Shown here one piece after another: positions 1 to 9,497 of a stretch of 64,000 bases of DNA. The stretch spans positions 1 to 64,000 of the forward strand of contig CAZOSM010000001.1 of the NCBI GenBank assembly GCA_964582715.1, in the 5' to 3' direction. This DNA is from MFZZ01 sp964582715. Lineage in GTDB: Bacteria > Patescibacteriota > Microgenomatia > UBA1406 > GWC2-37-13. Position 1 is the first letter of the stretch; each line of letters starts with the position of its first letter. The position numbers and the translations under genes are program-made. The notes under the pieces were generated by a model. That model saw only the letters and a program-made list of their open reading frames with translations, made no database searches and was not told the origin of the DNA.

Positions 1-1
1 T

Positions 2-670
2 CATAATGTTACTTTAGTAACTCCAAGTCATTATATGAAGAAAATTTTAGTAAATTTTGGTTATCCAGCAGAAAAAATAAAAGTAGTTTTTAACATTAAT
101 CCTTTAAATTCTAATTTAGAAGTAGTTAAGAAAAGAAAGGAGGGAATTGTATTTGCTGGTCGTTTATCAGAACAAAAAGGAATTTGGGATGTAATTCGTG
201 CGTATGAAATATTAAATAATAATAAAATCGCTTTACATATTATTGGGACTGGAATTGAAGATCATGCAATTAAAGAATATATAGCAGAGAAAAATTTATT
301 TAACGTTGTAATCCATGGTAAACTATCTATTAATGAAGTTATTAAATATTATTCAGAAAATAAAATAATTATAGCTCCATCTAGAGCTCCAGAGAGCTTT
401 GGAAGATTTATACAAGAAGCAGCATTAACAAAGACACCATTAATTACTACAAGAATTGGTGCTATCCCCGAAAATGTTAGGAATTATGAAAATGCCATAC
501 TAGTAGATCCTGGAAATCCCAATCAAATTGCAAATGCAATTAGAAGTCTATTCGATGACGAAGAATTGTATAAAAAAATTTCTAACAACATAGGTCTATT
601 GAGAAATAATTTTGATATGAATACTATAATTAAACAAAGAACGAATATATATTCTACGTTAAAGTCATAA
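2..670 (+). CDS. Glycosyltransferase, GT-B fold (GT4-like), C-terminal part
   Basis: Transfers a sugar from an activated donor during surface polysaccharide synthesis on the cytoplasmic side. The frame is open to the left edge (codons 2-34 read HNVTLVTPSHY before the first ATG at 35), so the gene starts outside the window and only the C-terminal donor-binding domain is seen. Visible motifs are GIVFAGRLSEQKG, a central GTG turn, and the family E-x7-E region in APESFGRFIQEAA followed by GAIPENV. It converges on the next gene with a 6-nt overlap. Family assignment is firm; donor and acceptor are unknown. Confidence 0.9.
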   Translation, partial: HNVTLVTPSHYMKKILVNFGYPAEKIKVVFNINPLNSNLEVVKKRKEGIVFAGRLSEQKGIWDVIRAYEILNNNKIALHIIGTGIEDHAIKEYIAEKNLFNVVIHGKLSINEVIKYYSENKIIIAPSRAPESFGRFIQEAALTKTPLITTRIGAIPENVRNYENAILVDPGNPNQIANAIRSLFDDEELYKKISNNIGLLRNNFDMNTIIKQRTNIYSTLKS

Positions 671-1603
671 TCTCATTATTTTAAGAAGTTTGTCTATCTT
701 GCTATTATCTTGGGCTAAACGCATAGATTTAATATATCTTATTTTATAAATCGACTCCCTAAATTTTATATTCCAAAATAGAGTAAAAAAGCCTATATCG
801 CTGATATGTTTTGTAGGTGGCGTAAGTATTTTTAGAATTTCATCAATCAAAGAAGATCTTAAGTGGTTAAATCTATTTGGATAATAACTAATCAAATCAT
901 TTTTCCCTAATGTAGTTCTCCTCTTTTTGATTATAATTTCATTATAGTTTCTAAAAGGATGAATTACTGTAAGCATAGTACTATAATGAGATTTATATTT
1001 AGTGAAACTATAAATTCTATTTCCAAACTCAGTATCTCCACCCGAGTAAAGTCTTGAGTCAAAACCACCTATATCTTCTATTATTTTACGTTTAGTGAAC
1101 ATATTTGCTGTTACAAAAAAATGTTCCCATTTAAATGCTTCTTTGACATTGAATTCATATAAAGATGCATACTTTTCTTCAGGAGTTAAATTAGTTTTTT
1201 TACCAAACTCAACTGGTCCACCAACATAATCATATTGTTTTAACAGAGACAGGCCATTCTTAATCCAGTCTTTAGGTAAAATAACATCTGCATCAGTAAA
1301 AGCTAGAAATTCACCTCTACTTTGTTCAATTGCTTTATTACGCGCATTATAAGAACCTTTATTAGGAAATATTCTTATTTCCTTAACTTTGAATTTTTTA
1401 CATACTTTACTTATTTCCTGATCTGCGCCATCATTAGCTACAATAATTTCAAATCGACTCTTTGATATAGTTTGTCGGAATAATGACTCTAATGTATCTC
1501 TCAGACCTGAGACATCTTTATAAACAGGAATAATTACCGAAGTAAATTCTTTTTTTAAAGTATTTTTAAAAGAAATTGAATTATAAACATTTTTATTATT
1601 CAT
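665..1603 (-). CDS. Glycosyltransferase family 2 (GT-A)
   Basis: Predicted inverting glycosyltransferase of 312 aa for polysaccharide assembly. The N-terminal GT-A domain shows SVIIPVYKD (about residue 23), the ANDGAD loop, and the metal-binding DADVILPKDW motif; SGGDTEFGNRI further on fits the ED acid motif region. There is no clear membrane segment, so it probably acts at the inner membrane face. It is divergent from the flippase gene, with a 61-nt gap that must hold both promoters. The sugar specificity cannot be read from the sequence. Confidence 0.88.
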   Translation of the reverse strand: MNNKNVYNSISFKNTLKKEFTSVIIPVYKDVSGLRDTLESLFRQTISKSRFEIIVANDGADQEISKVCKKFKVKEIRIFPNKGSYNARNKAIEQSRGEFLAFTDADVILPKDWIKNGLSLLKQYDYVGGPVEFGKKTNLTPEEKYASLYEFNVKEAFKWEHFFVTANMFTKRKIIEDIGGFDSRLYSGGDTEFGNRIYSFTKYKSHYSTMLTVIHPFRNYNEIIIKKRRTTLGKNDLISYYPNRFNHLRSSLIDEILKILTPPTKHISDIGFFTLFWNIKFRESIYKIRYIKSMRLAQDNSKIDKLLKIMRL

Positions 1604-1664
1604 ACAAGGTAATAGTTAAATATATATTATAATTGAGCCTTAAATATACATGAAACTGTAATAT

Positions 1665-3182
1665 ATGCAATCGAAAGAAAGTTTATCTAAAAAAGTAACT
1701 ACTAGTGCAGTTTGGGTATTTTCATTTCAGATTTTAGATAATATTCTTGGCTTAATACGACTTGTTATTTTAGCAAGATTATTATCTCCAACTGATTTTG
1801 GTCTTGTAGGTATTGCTTGGTTAACTCTACAAATTATTAGTACATTTACTCAAACTGGCATTCATCAAGCTCTTATTCACAAACAATCGATAGAAAAATT
1901 TTTGAATACAGCTTGGACATATTTACTCTTTAGAGGAATAATTCTTTATATTATAGTGTTTAGTATTGCACCTTTATTAGGTTCATTCTTTAATAATCCA
2001 TCAATTATTCCAGTTATTAGAGTTTTAGGATTAACTTTTTTTATAGAAAGTTTTGTCAATATTGGCATAGTATTTTTACAGAAAAATTTATTATTTGATA
2101 AACAATTTTATTTTCAACTAATAGGGAACCTAGTTGATTTTACCATTGCAATTGTTTTAGCTTTCATATTAAAAGATGTTTGGGCTATTGTATATGGCTC
2201 TGTTGCTAATAATATGGTAAGGGTATTACTTAGTTATTACTTTTCTAAATATCGTCCAAAATTTGAATTCAATATCTCATTATTTAGAGAACTAGGCAAT
2301 TATGGCAAATGGGTTACTGGCTCTAGTATTCTTCAATTTATTTATACTCAAGGAGATGATATTTTAGTTGGTAGGATTATAGGTCCCACAGCTCTGGGAT
2401 TTTATCAACTTGCGTATAAAATATCTAATCTTCCAGCTACTCAGATTACTCATCTTATTTCAAACGTATTATTTCCTGCATATGCTCAAATTCAATCAGA
2501 TAAAGTAAGGTTATCAAAAATTTATTTATCTGTTTTGCAGTTAATTTCATATTTATCATTTTTTGTTGGGATAATAATTATTGCTTTTGCATATGATTTT
2601 ACAGTATTGTTTTTGGGTGAAAAGTGGTTACCAATTGTTACAGCTATGCAGATATTAACATTATGGGGCATGGTTCGAAGTATTGGTGCAACAACAGGTC
2701 CAGTATGGCAAGCTTTAGGTACTCCAAGCAAAATTACAAAAGTACAATCTATACAGGTATTAATAATGATAATTGTTATTTATCCGTTAACTATAAAACT
2801 AGGAATTACTGGTACTGCATTAGCAGTAATTATTGCGTCCTTTATACCAAATGCAATAGCTGTATATTTAATGCACAAAACACTTAGTTTAAAAATTATT
2901 TTAATCGTAAGAGAATTACTATTCCCCTTAGTTAGTAGTATGATCATGTATGGAACCTATATGGTAATGCGAGCAAATATAAATGATATTACTTTTACAT
3001 GGTTCTTCTTACTTGCAATTATTAGCACAGTTATATATCTTCTATCAACATTTATATTGTATAAGCTATTTGGCTACACAATATACTTAAATTTAGGAAA
3101 AATAATCGATTCAGTAATAGCAAACAATAGAAATAATAATTTATTATTATTAAATAAATATTATAAAAAAATTATTCATTAA
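1665..3182 (+). CDS. Polysaccharide flippase (Wzx/MATE-like)
   Basis: A 505-aa integral membrane protein expected to flip lipid-linked oligosaccharides across the membrane. The N-terminus (KVTTSAVWVFSFQ then ARLLSPTDFGLVGIA) is typical of the lipopolysaccharide-exporter branch of the MATE/MVF superfamily, and hydrophobic helices run through to the C-terminus (about 12-14). It is followed after 6 nt by another membrane protein on the same strand, so the two are probably co-transcribed. Neighbouring glycosyltransferases support the role; the exported sugar is unknown. Confidence 0.88.
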   Translation: MQSKESLSKKVTTSAVWVFSFQILDNILGLIRLVILARLLSPTDFGLVGIAWLTLQIISTFTQTGIHQALIHKQSIEKFLNTAWTYLLFRGIILYIIVFSIAPLLGSFFNNPSIIPVIRVLGLTFFIESFVNIGIVFLQKNLLFDKQFYFQLIGNLVDFTIAIVLAFILKDVWAIVYGSVANNMVRVLLSYYFSKYRPKFEFNISLFRELGNYGKWVTGSSILQFIYTQGDDILVGRIIGPTALGFYQLAYKISNLPATQITHLISNVLFPAYAQIQSDKVRLSKIYLSVLQLISYLSFFVGIIIIAFAYDFTVLFLGEKWLPIVTAMQILTLWGMVRSIGATTGPVWQALGTPSKITKVQSIQVLIMIIVIYPLTIKLGITGTALAVIIASFIPNAIAVYLMHKTLSLKIILIVRELLFPLVSSMIMYGTYMVMRANINDITFTWFFLLAIISTVIYLLSTFILYKLFGYTIYLNLGKIIDSVIANNRNNNLLLLNKYYKKIIH

Positions 3183-3188
3183 TCTTTA

Positions 3189-4442
3189 ATGAGGAAAATA
3201 CTACACTCTCTCCATCAATATAAAACAATAATTATTTTTTCCGTTATATTTGCAATTCTTTGTACTCTTATTAAATTTACATACGGTAATGGAAATCATA
3301 TGTCACAAATACCAATTATTTATCGAGTTCTAGATGCAAATTATCTTAAAAATGATTTTTATATTAATGTTGCTATGTCAACAGAACAACGACTATATTA
3401 TGCAAAGATAGTAGCATTATTTCTACAGTTTCTTCCCCTTGGACTAACTTTCTTTATATTAACTTTATTTTCGAATTTCTTTACTATTTTAATAACAGCG
3501 TTTTTTACTTATAAACTATTCAAGTCAGAAATTGCTTCTTTAGTATCGATATTTTTAGTAGCGTGTATACCAATCTTAAAGATAGGAGGAGCAACATTTC
3601 TAACTTTAAATCAGGTTATCCCACAGACATTAACAATGCCGATTATTTTATTTGGTATTGCATTATCACTTATATATAGACCAAGTTTGGGAACAGTAAT
3701 AATAATGTTTGGTGCTTTTTTACATCCTTTAATTGGATTGGAAACGGGAGTTATTAGTTTATTTGCAATATTAGTTTCCGATTACTACATTAGGAGAGAC
3801 AGATTCTTCAAGCTACGGATTGATTACATTTTAGCTTGTATTATGCTTGTCTTCACGGCAATCTATTTACTAGGAAAATCAAAACTAGAAGGGGTACCTA
3901 TAACTGATGAACAGTTTATTAATATACTAATGTATTTTAGAAATCCACATCATCATTTATTTCAGACTGTTACCTATTGGGAATGGATCATTACACTAGT
4001 ATTTATTTTAGTCATGTTCTGGATAATAAAAGCTATGTGGCAAAACAAAAATATTAGATTTTTCCTCACATATGCTTTAACTTCGCTAACTTTAGTTATT
4101 TTTCTTGTTATTGCAGGTTTTTATTTTACTGAAATAGTACCAATTAAGTATATAGCATTAGCTCAAACCATGAGATTATTTTATTTAGTTAAATGGTTAG
4201 GAATAATACTTGTAGCAGGTTATATTGGCACAATAAAAAATCCAACACATATACTTATTAGTCTTATTAATCCATTCATATTAGGACTATATTTCAGTTT
4301 TCTTTATTTTAGTAATAGTTTTAAACGATACATTAATATAAATAATTCACAATTATTAATCATTGGAATGCAAATCGCGATAACACTTTTTTTGTATGAA
4401 ACAGGAGAGATAGCATCTATAGAAATTTATTTGTTAGTTTAA
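3189..4442 (+). CDS. Polytopic membrane protein, N-terminal part, ended by an in-frame stop
   Basis: A 417-aa protein of about ten hydrophobic helices in the style of polysaccharide-locus membrane proteins or glycosyltransferases; I do not recognise a family. It starts 6 nt after the flippase stop. The reading frame ends at TAA 4440-4442 but, without any frame change, remains open from 4443 to 4988, so this looks like the front of a roughly 599-codon gene with a nonsense codon at position 418. Whether the truncated protein functions is unknown. Confidence 0.7.
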   Translation: MRKILHSLHQYKTIIIFSVIFAILCTLIKFTYGNGNHMSQIPIIYRVLDANYLKNDFYINVAMSTEQRLYYAKIVALFLQFLPLGLTFFILTLFSNFFTILITAFFTYKLFKSEIASLVSIFLVACIPILKIGGATFLTLNQVIPQTLTMPIILFGIALSLIYRPSLGTVIIMFGAFLHPLIGLETGVISLFAILVSDYYIRRDRFFKLRIDYILACIMLVFTAIYLLGKSKLEGVPITDEQFINILMYFRNPHHHLFQTVTYWEWIITLVFILVMFWIIKAMWQNKNIRFFLTYALTSLTLVIFLVIAGFYFTEIVPIKYIALAQTMRLFYLVKWLGIILVAGYIGTIKNPTHILISLINPFILGLYFSFLYFSNSFKRYININNSQLLIIGMQIAITLFLYETGEIASIEIYLLV

Positions 4443-4988
4443 TTTATTACTTACTATGCATTATTACTTACGTTTAGAAAATATAGTTTTTATTTACTAA
4501 CTTTATTAACTTTAATAATCACTACTTATTTAGTATTACCTCTACCAATTCGATTAGGAGAACATTTTAAGTCACAGTATCAACCTAACTTTCAGATTAC
4601 TTATGAAGATGTCGATTTAGAAGAATTGTCAAAATTTGCAAAATTAAATACAAGTTATACTGAGGTATTTCTTACTCCAGTACATTTCGGTCAATTTCGC
4701 TATACAGCAGGCAGATCAATTATTGTAGATTTTAAATCATTCCCATTTAATAGTGGGATGATAGAATGGCAAAAAAGAATAATAGATATTTATGGTAACC
4801 ACTCCGCTTATGAATATAATGATATAGTCAAAGAATTAAATTCAAATTATAAAAATTTGAATGATAATAAGCTAAATATTTTAAAAAAGAAATATCAGTT
4901 TGATTATGTAGTTCTTTATAAGGATACAATAACGAAATTTCCAATAGTATATTCTTCACCTAATTATAAAGTCATTAAAGTGGATTAA
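4443..4988 (+). pseudogene. C-terminal remainder of the interrupted membrane protein
   Basis: This stretch is in the same frame as the preceding gene and has no stop codon for 181 codons. Its first part encodes one more hydrophobic segment (YALLLTF... then YLLTLLTLIITTYLVLPLPI), then a soluble extracytoplasmic-looking domain ending YSSPNYKVIKVD. That is how membrane glycosyltransferase-like proteins often end. A restart at the TTG at 4626 would give a 120-aa soluble piece, but no convincing ribosome-binding site is visible. I read it as the separated tail of one gene, not as an independent gene. Confidence 0.65.
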
Positions 4989-6559
4989 TTATATATAAAC
5001 GGTAAATTAAGTTTTTTATACCATTCGTTTTCTTCTGTTAAAATAATTCCCACCACTGATTCCTGGGGAATATAAAATGAAAAATTAATACTACCGTCCT
5101 TATTCTTTTTTAAGAGACCTTCATATATAGGAATTTCAGCGTTATTTTCTGCAGATGCATAAAATATTCTGACATTCGCGTAGGTATCTATTTTTGTATT
5201 ACTAAAATTAAATTGATTTAATCGTGCCTCAGTACTCTCATTAGAGATTATTACACCAAACTGGTTACTAACATTTTGAAAACCGACCATCTGAACATTA
5301 TTTTCGCTTTCATTGTTCTGTATGTCAAATATTTTACTTTCACCTTGACCTAATCCCATTTTTTTACTTAGTAAACGCCATGTTCTCGATTGTGGTAATA
5401 AATCGGCTTGATTGTTTTCCCATCTATAAAAACTATGTAAATTCTCACCACCATTTGGCCATTTTTGATTAACTGGCTCTATGACATGATAATTGGCACC
5501 CGCAAGACCCATTGTAAGAAAACTAATAAATTTGTTACCTACATATGTAATCGCTTTATTCGATGTATTATATGGATTTGGTCTATCCCAACCTGGATGA
5601 TAATTCCATTCTGTAAGGAAGATTGGAAGATGTTCTAAATTATACTCCTTCATTATTTTACGAAAATGAACATCTGATGGTTCAGGTAAATGTTCTGCTT
5701 CATAATTATGATAACTAATAAAGTCTAATTCTTTTATTAGTGCTTGATCCTCCAAAATTACCTCAAGAACTTCTGTATCAAAAGGTCTATGTGAAACTGG
5801 TCCACCAATTTTGACTCGCTTCCCATCGTCTAATTCTTTATCAACTTCTCTAATCGCTTGAGTAGCGGTTTTAAAAATCTGTTTATAAGCTTCAGTGCGA
5901 GACATGTTACTGCCTTTTAAATCAAGGAATATTTCATAAGAAGGCTCATTCCAAATTTCAACATAATCAATATTGTCGCGATGCAGTTTGTAAGATTTTT
6001 TAACTATATCTTTATATACAGCCCAATCTTTAGGTACTCCAAAAATAGTATTAGAGTGATTAAGCCATGCAGGTGAATAAGACATTATTGCCATTACTTT
6101 CATATTCCGTTGTTTAGCATTTTGATATACATTTTGAATGTTATCTATATCATTTTGATCCCAATTTTGCGGATCCTGTACATTGTTTGTATTCGTTTTA
6201 TAGTCGTTGAGGGAAATATTATTAGGCAACTCTCTTTCTATATTAATATCCATACGTATCATTGTGATTCCAGCCTCAGCTATTTTGTCCCAAGCATCTT
6301 GATGATCTAGTGGTGGATGATGTGAACCGCCAAAAATTAACGGTGAACCTATAGAAATTGGTTGTGATGAATAATCTACTGTTAAATTTTCTGGCCCTGT
6401 ACTTGCACCTTCTAAAATATTTGGATAAAGCTCTTGCAGTTTTTGAGCATCTGCTTTTACTTGTTGTTCTTTGAGGAGATGACTTATTAATGCTGCAATA
6501 AAAGTTCCGACTATAAGAATAAAAACAGTTATAACAACAATTTTTGCAAATTCTCGCAT
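4985..6559 (-). CDS. Membrane-anchored glycoside hydrolase (TIM barrel, GH39-like)
   Basis: A 524-aa protein with an N-terminal membrane anchor (about residues 7-29) and an extracytoplasmic glycosidase domain. The retaining-glycosidase signature is present: acid/base Glu205 in YVEIWNEPS and probable nucleophile Glu317 in PIFLTEWNYHPGWD. The C-terminal ~120 residues look like a beta-sandwich, as in GH39 and related clan-A enzymes. It could trim or recycle the surface polysaccharide made by the adjacent genes; the substrate is not deducible. The 3' end overlaps the upstream plus-strand gene by 4 nt. Confidence 0.75.
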   Translation of the reverse strand: MREFAKIVVITVFILIVGTFIAALISHLLKEQQVKADAQKLQELYPNILEGASTGPENLTVDYSSQPISIGSPLIFGGSHHPPLDHQDAWDKIAEAGITMIRMDINIERELPNNISLNDYKTNTNNVQDPQNWDQNDIDNIQNVYQNAKQRNMKVMAIMSYSPAWLNHSNTIFGVPKDWAVYKDIVKKSYKLHRDNIDYVEIWNEPSYEIFLDLKGSNMSRTEAYKQIFKTATQAIREVDKELDDGKRVKIGGPVSHRPFDTEVLEVILEDQALIKELDFISYHNYEAEHLPEPSDVHFRKIMKEYNLEHLPIFLTEWNYHPGWDRPNPYNTSNKAITYVGNKFISFLTMGLAGANYHVIEPVNQKWPNGGENLHSFYRWENNQADLLPQSRTWRLLSKKMGLGQGESKIFDIQNNESENNVQMVGFQNVSNQFGVIISNESTEARLNQFNFSNTKIDTYANVRIFYASAENNAEIPIYEGLLKKNKDGSINFSFYIPQESVVGIILTEENEWYKKLNLPFIYN

Positions 6560-6714
6560 GGTGTTTATTGTACAAGAAAAGATATAAGAAAACAGTAATT
6601 ATTACTTTAAATTTCATACATATTTTATATGTAACACTATGATTTATATTGATACATTGTAATTATCCTCAAATCATATTATCTTGAATACTTACTATTA
6701 GTTGAATACATATA

Positions 6715-7509
6715 ATGTACGTAAAAAGGTGGTTTAGGAGGTATAGAAGTGAGATTCGGATAATTGCTTCAATGATTGTATTATGTTTGCTATTTGGCAT
6801 TTATAATTTACTACGAAATGTTATTACTAAAGATGTAGAAGGGTCAACGTTAAGTAGTAATGATGTAGTAGTTCCTTCTCCCCAATCTTCCAGTACTCCT
6901 ATCCCTTCTTTAGTAGTACCTACAACAGTGCAGATAAACATTTATATAAATAATACTTCCCCTATATATAACCAGATATATAGCCAGGTACTTACTCAAA
7001 TGCCTACACTTATTGCCACACAGGTTCCTATTTATACACCGACCATAACAGTAGTCCCAACTTCGGTCCCTCACCACACTAATAATCCCATTCCTACAGC
7101 CACACCTACTCCTATGCCAACTACTATTCCGTTAGTTTCGAGTTTTTTAGGAAAATATTATAATAATAAAGACTTAAGTGGAGATCCAGCCTTGATTCGT
7201 ACTGATCCAAATATCAATTTTAAATGGAATAGTGAGTCACCTGATCCTAAAATTCAAAAAGATACTTTTTCAGTCAGTTGGGAAGGAAATCTAAATACTG
7301 AAGCAGGTAATTATTTGATAACAATAAGTTCTGATGATGGTTTTCGTTTATACATCAACGATAAAATAGTCTTAGATCGTTGGATAAATAAACCATTATC
7401 AACTGAGGATTTAACTCTTAAGTTTTCCCATGGTAGTCATCCAATAAGGATAGACTATTTTGAAAATTTATATAGCTCAACTATAATTTTTAATATTAAA
7501 AAACTTTAA
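6715..7509 (+). CDS. Membrane-anchored PA14-domain protein
   Basis: A 264-aa surface protein. It has a short basic N-terminus, one membrane helix (about residues 15-35), a long Pro/Thr/Ser/Val-rich linker (about 40-140), and a C-terminal PA14 domain (about 142-264) recognisable by FLGKYYNNKDLSGDP, SDDGFRLYINDKIVLDRW and HPIRIDYFE. PA14 domains bind carbohydrate in many exported enzymes and adhesins, so a wall or glycan attachment role is likely. The end overlaps the convergent VPEFG gene by 33 nt. Confidence 0.82.
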   Translation: MYVKRWFRRYRSEIRIIASMIVLCLLFGIYNLLRNVITKDVEGSTLSSNDVVVPSPQSSSTPIPSLVVPTTVQINIYINNTSPIYNQIYSQVLTQMPTLIATQVPIYTPTITVVPTSVPHHTNNPIPTATPTPMPTTIPLVSSFLGKYYNNKDLSGDPALIRTDPNINFKWNSESPDPKIQKDTFSVSWEGNLNTEAGNYLITISSDDGFRLYINDKIVLDRWINKPLSTEDLTLKFSHGSHPIRIDYFENLYSSTIIFNIKKL

Positions 7510-7944
7510 ACAGTCTCCATTCCTCATCCCCAAATAAGCTAACCCACTACCTACTGCTGCCACTACCCCACCAATAGCACCAAACTCTGGGACTGCAGTT
7601 GAGCCAAAATAGAAGTCTAACGTAGCTCTAAAATCGTGAGAAGTAAATACAGTATAAGACTGTGTTTCTCCATTATGAGTAACTGTTGAAGAAACGCCAG
7701 TAAATGCTGGGCACTCTGCTTGTGTGTAGTCTACTACATATAAACCATTACTATCTGTTACAGCAGTTTTGTTATTACCATTACAGTTTACATTTACACT
7801 AAGGCCACCAATTCCCTGTCCGCCATTGTTCATATCATAAATATTTCCACGTACTCTGGTAATACCACTTTGAGCAAATGAGATAACTGGCAATACAAAA
7901 AGAAGGGTTGAAAGTAATAGTGTTAAAGAAAGTATGTTCTTCAT
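7477..7944 (-). CDS. Secreted VPEFG-CTERM protein 1
   Basis: A 155-aa exported protein: signal peptide (about 1-24, ending SFAQ), a carboxypeptidase-regulatory-like beta domain (GNIYDMNNGGQGIGGLSVNVNC... then TDSNGLYVVDY), then VPEFG at 118-122, a glycine-rich hydrophobic helix and a tail beginning MRNGD. That tripartite end is the layout of exosortase/archaeosortase substrates. Two conserved cysteines (NCNG and AECPAF) may form a disulfide. Unlike its two paralogues, the tail runs on as CLKFFNIKNYS. It lies downstream of the sortase gene on the same strand. Confidence 0.8.
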   Translation of the reverse strand: MKNILSLTLLLSTLLFVLPVISFAQSGITRVRGNIYDMNNGGQGIGGLSVNVNCNGNNKTAVTDSNGLYVVDYTQAECPAFTGVSSTVTHNGETQSYTVFTSHDFRATLDFYFGSTAVPEFGAIGGVVAAVGSGLAYLGMRNGDCLKFFNIKNYS

Positions 7945-8021
7945 TGTCGCTTTGCAATAGTAATAAATGTATTATACATCATATTATGGGTAAGTTGTAT
8001 AAAGAATGAGTAAGAGATATG

Positions 8022-8960
8022 CTATACCTTCATCCATTTATATGCCTTCCACCAGAAGAGGAAAAAGTAGATCATGAAAAGAACCATTCCTAAGTATGTA
8101 TGAAAGAGCTGAAGTGTAAGTTTAGGATCAAAATATACACCTACTAAAATAAGTAAATACACCCGAAGTATATTTACTCCAAATAACCCAAGAAGTGCTA
8201 TAAAATAGCTCGTAATAAGCTTTGTTTTATTAAACTCTTTCCAGTCTACTAAAGCAATAAGTAAGTACAAGCTGGAAAATAAAAGCATTGAGTCTAGCCC
8301 CGAGCATGCTTGTTCTATACGTACTGCAAAATCTTCTACCAGTAAGGTGAGGTTACCAAGTTCTTTAACAGGTGTTACATGAAACGAAAGCAGGAAGGCC
8401 ACGCTCTTGAGTACTATTCCACTGAAAAAAGGCCAGAGCTTCCAGACTTGAAAAATAGCAAAGTAAAAGATAATAGATAAGCCCAAGCAGATATAGAGTT
8501 CTCTTTTAAATTTTTGTATAAAGTAATGTATAAAGCTAAGTCCGAAAACCCCGATTGCCAGAAGTGCAGGGATGCTTACTGCTACCGCATGAGTAAATAG
8601 AGATAAAGGCAGATTTGATGTAAAACTTTGTTCTTGTAATAATAGTTCAGCCAGATAAAAGAAACATGGGATCAGTGCAAAACTGAGAGCAATATATACA
8701 ATATTCACTTTACTATACTCTACTTGCTTTATATCTTGAATATGCTTTCTAGTAAGAATAATAAATGCTATTGTGGAAAATAAGATCATCTTCCCCATAT
8801 TGGGGTAAATAAAGAAATGGAAGCCATATAAGAGCTTAGTCCCAATAATCCATGGGCCAATAATGCCGGTAACTAAGATAAATAAGGTTGAAAATAGAAG
8901 TATTTTCTTTATAAATGATCTAAAGCCTGTTTGCTGTTTGCCTATAAGTGAAAGCATCAT
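8022..8960 (-). CDS. Exosortase/archaeosortase-family transpeptidase
   Basis: A 312-aa multi-pass membrane protein (about 8 helices) predicted to cleave proteins with a PEF-type C-terminal signal and join them to a surface anchor. The family triad is visible: Cys219 in EQACSGLDS, Arg266 in VNILRVYL, and His287 in LFHTYLG. The start codon overlaps the stop of the upstream VPEFG gene (8957-8960), so enzyme and substrate are translationally coupled. Three VPEFG proteins around it are the obvious clients. Which exosortase subclass it belongs to would need a profile search. Confidence 0.85.
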   Translation of the reverse strand: MMLSLIGKQQTGFRSFIKKILLFSTLFILVTGIIGPWIIGTKLLYGFHFFIYPNMGKMILFSTIAFIILTRKHIQDIKQVEYSKVNIVYIALSFALIPCFFYLAELLLQEQSFTSNLPLSLFTHAVAVSIPALLAIGVFGLSFIHYFIQKFKRELYICLGLSIIFYFAIFQVWKLWPFFSGIVLKSVAFLLSFHVTPVKELGNLTLLVEDFAVRIEQACSGLDSMLLFSSLYLLIALVDWKEFNKTKLITSYFIALLGLFGVNILRVYLLILVGVYFDPKLTLQLFHTYLGMVLFMIYFFLFWWKAYKWMKV

Positions 8961-9397
8961 AATTTCCTTTTTACACCAGCATAAAGTGCTAGTGATGTAC
9001 TACCTGCAATTATAGCAGAAAGAGTACCAAACTCAGGTACTGCAACTGAGCTTTCTTGTAGTATGAGATCATCCATATTTACTCCAATAAAGTACTGAGC
9101 TTCTTTAGTAACGTAGCCAGTTAAGTCTTCTAGTTGTGCAGTAACAGTAACCATATCAAACTGTTCACATTCGAAATCTCCATATGTAACTTCATAATTA
9201 CCAAACCTGCTTGTAGTATCTGTTAGTATATTCCCTTTACAACTCACTGTAACCTGTGTATCTTTTGCTACATCACCCGAAGGTAACAGTACTTTGCCCC
9301 GTACAGTTTTAGGTTGCCTGTCTTCTGCTGCATATGCTGGAATATAAAAATATAACAAGCTAATCATGGTTAGTATTGTTATTAGTTTAGCTTTCAT
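8957..9397 (-). CDS. Secreted VPEFG-CTERM protein 2
   Basis: A 146-aa exported protein with a signal peptide (about 1-23, ending AYA), a carboxypeptidase-regulatory-like domain (VRGKVLLPSGDVAKDTQVTV, then SRFGNYEVTYGDFECEQ) and a sorting tail: VPEFG at 120-124, a hydrophobic helix, and the basic end VKRKL. Its two cysteines sit where those of the paralogues do. It overlaps the exosortase start by 4 nt, which suggests that it is the primary client of that enzyme. Confidence 0.82.
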   Translation of the reverse strand: MKAKLITILTMISLLYFYIPAYAAEDRQPKTVRGKVLLPSGDVAKDTQVTVSCKGNILTDTTSRFGNYEVTYGDFECEQFDMVTVTAQLEDLTGYVTKEAQYFIGVNMDDLILQESSVAVPEFGTLSAIIAGSTSLALYAGVKRKL

Positions 9398-9430
9398 AAT
9401 ATATGTAAATGTGTAACATTATTATGTTAG

Positions 9431-9468
9431 CCAAAAAAATACTCCTGATAAAGAGTACCAGGAGTATT
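9431..9468 (-). terminator. Intrinsic terminator after VPEFG protein 3
   Basis: A perfect 10-bp stem (AATACTCCTG at 9438-9447 pairing with CAGGAGTATT at 9459-9468) with an 11-nt loop. On the minus strand a run of seven T follows directly. It separates VPEFG protein 3 from the protein 2/exosortase operon. Confidence 0.85.
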
Positions 9469-9497
9469 TATGAATAAATGTTATGTAATTATTTCAA

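Noticed and set aside
3189..4988. Alternative genetic code as the reason for the internal stop
   Set aside because: The stop is TAA; CPR code changes involve TGA, and TAA and TGA both end other genes here normally.
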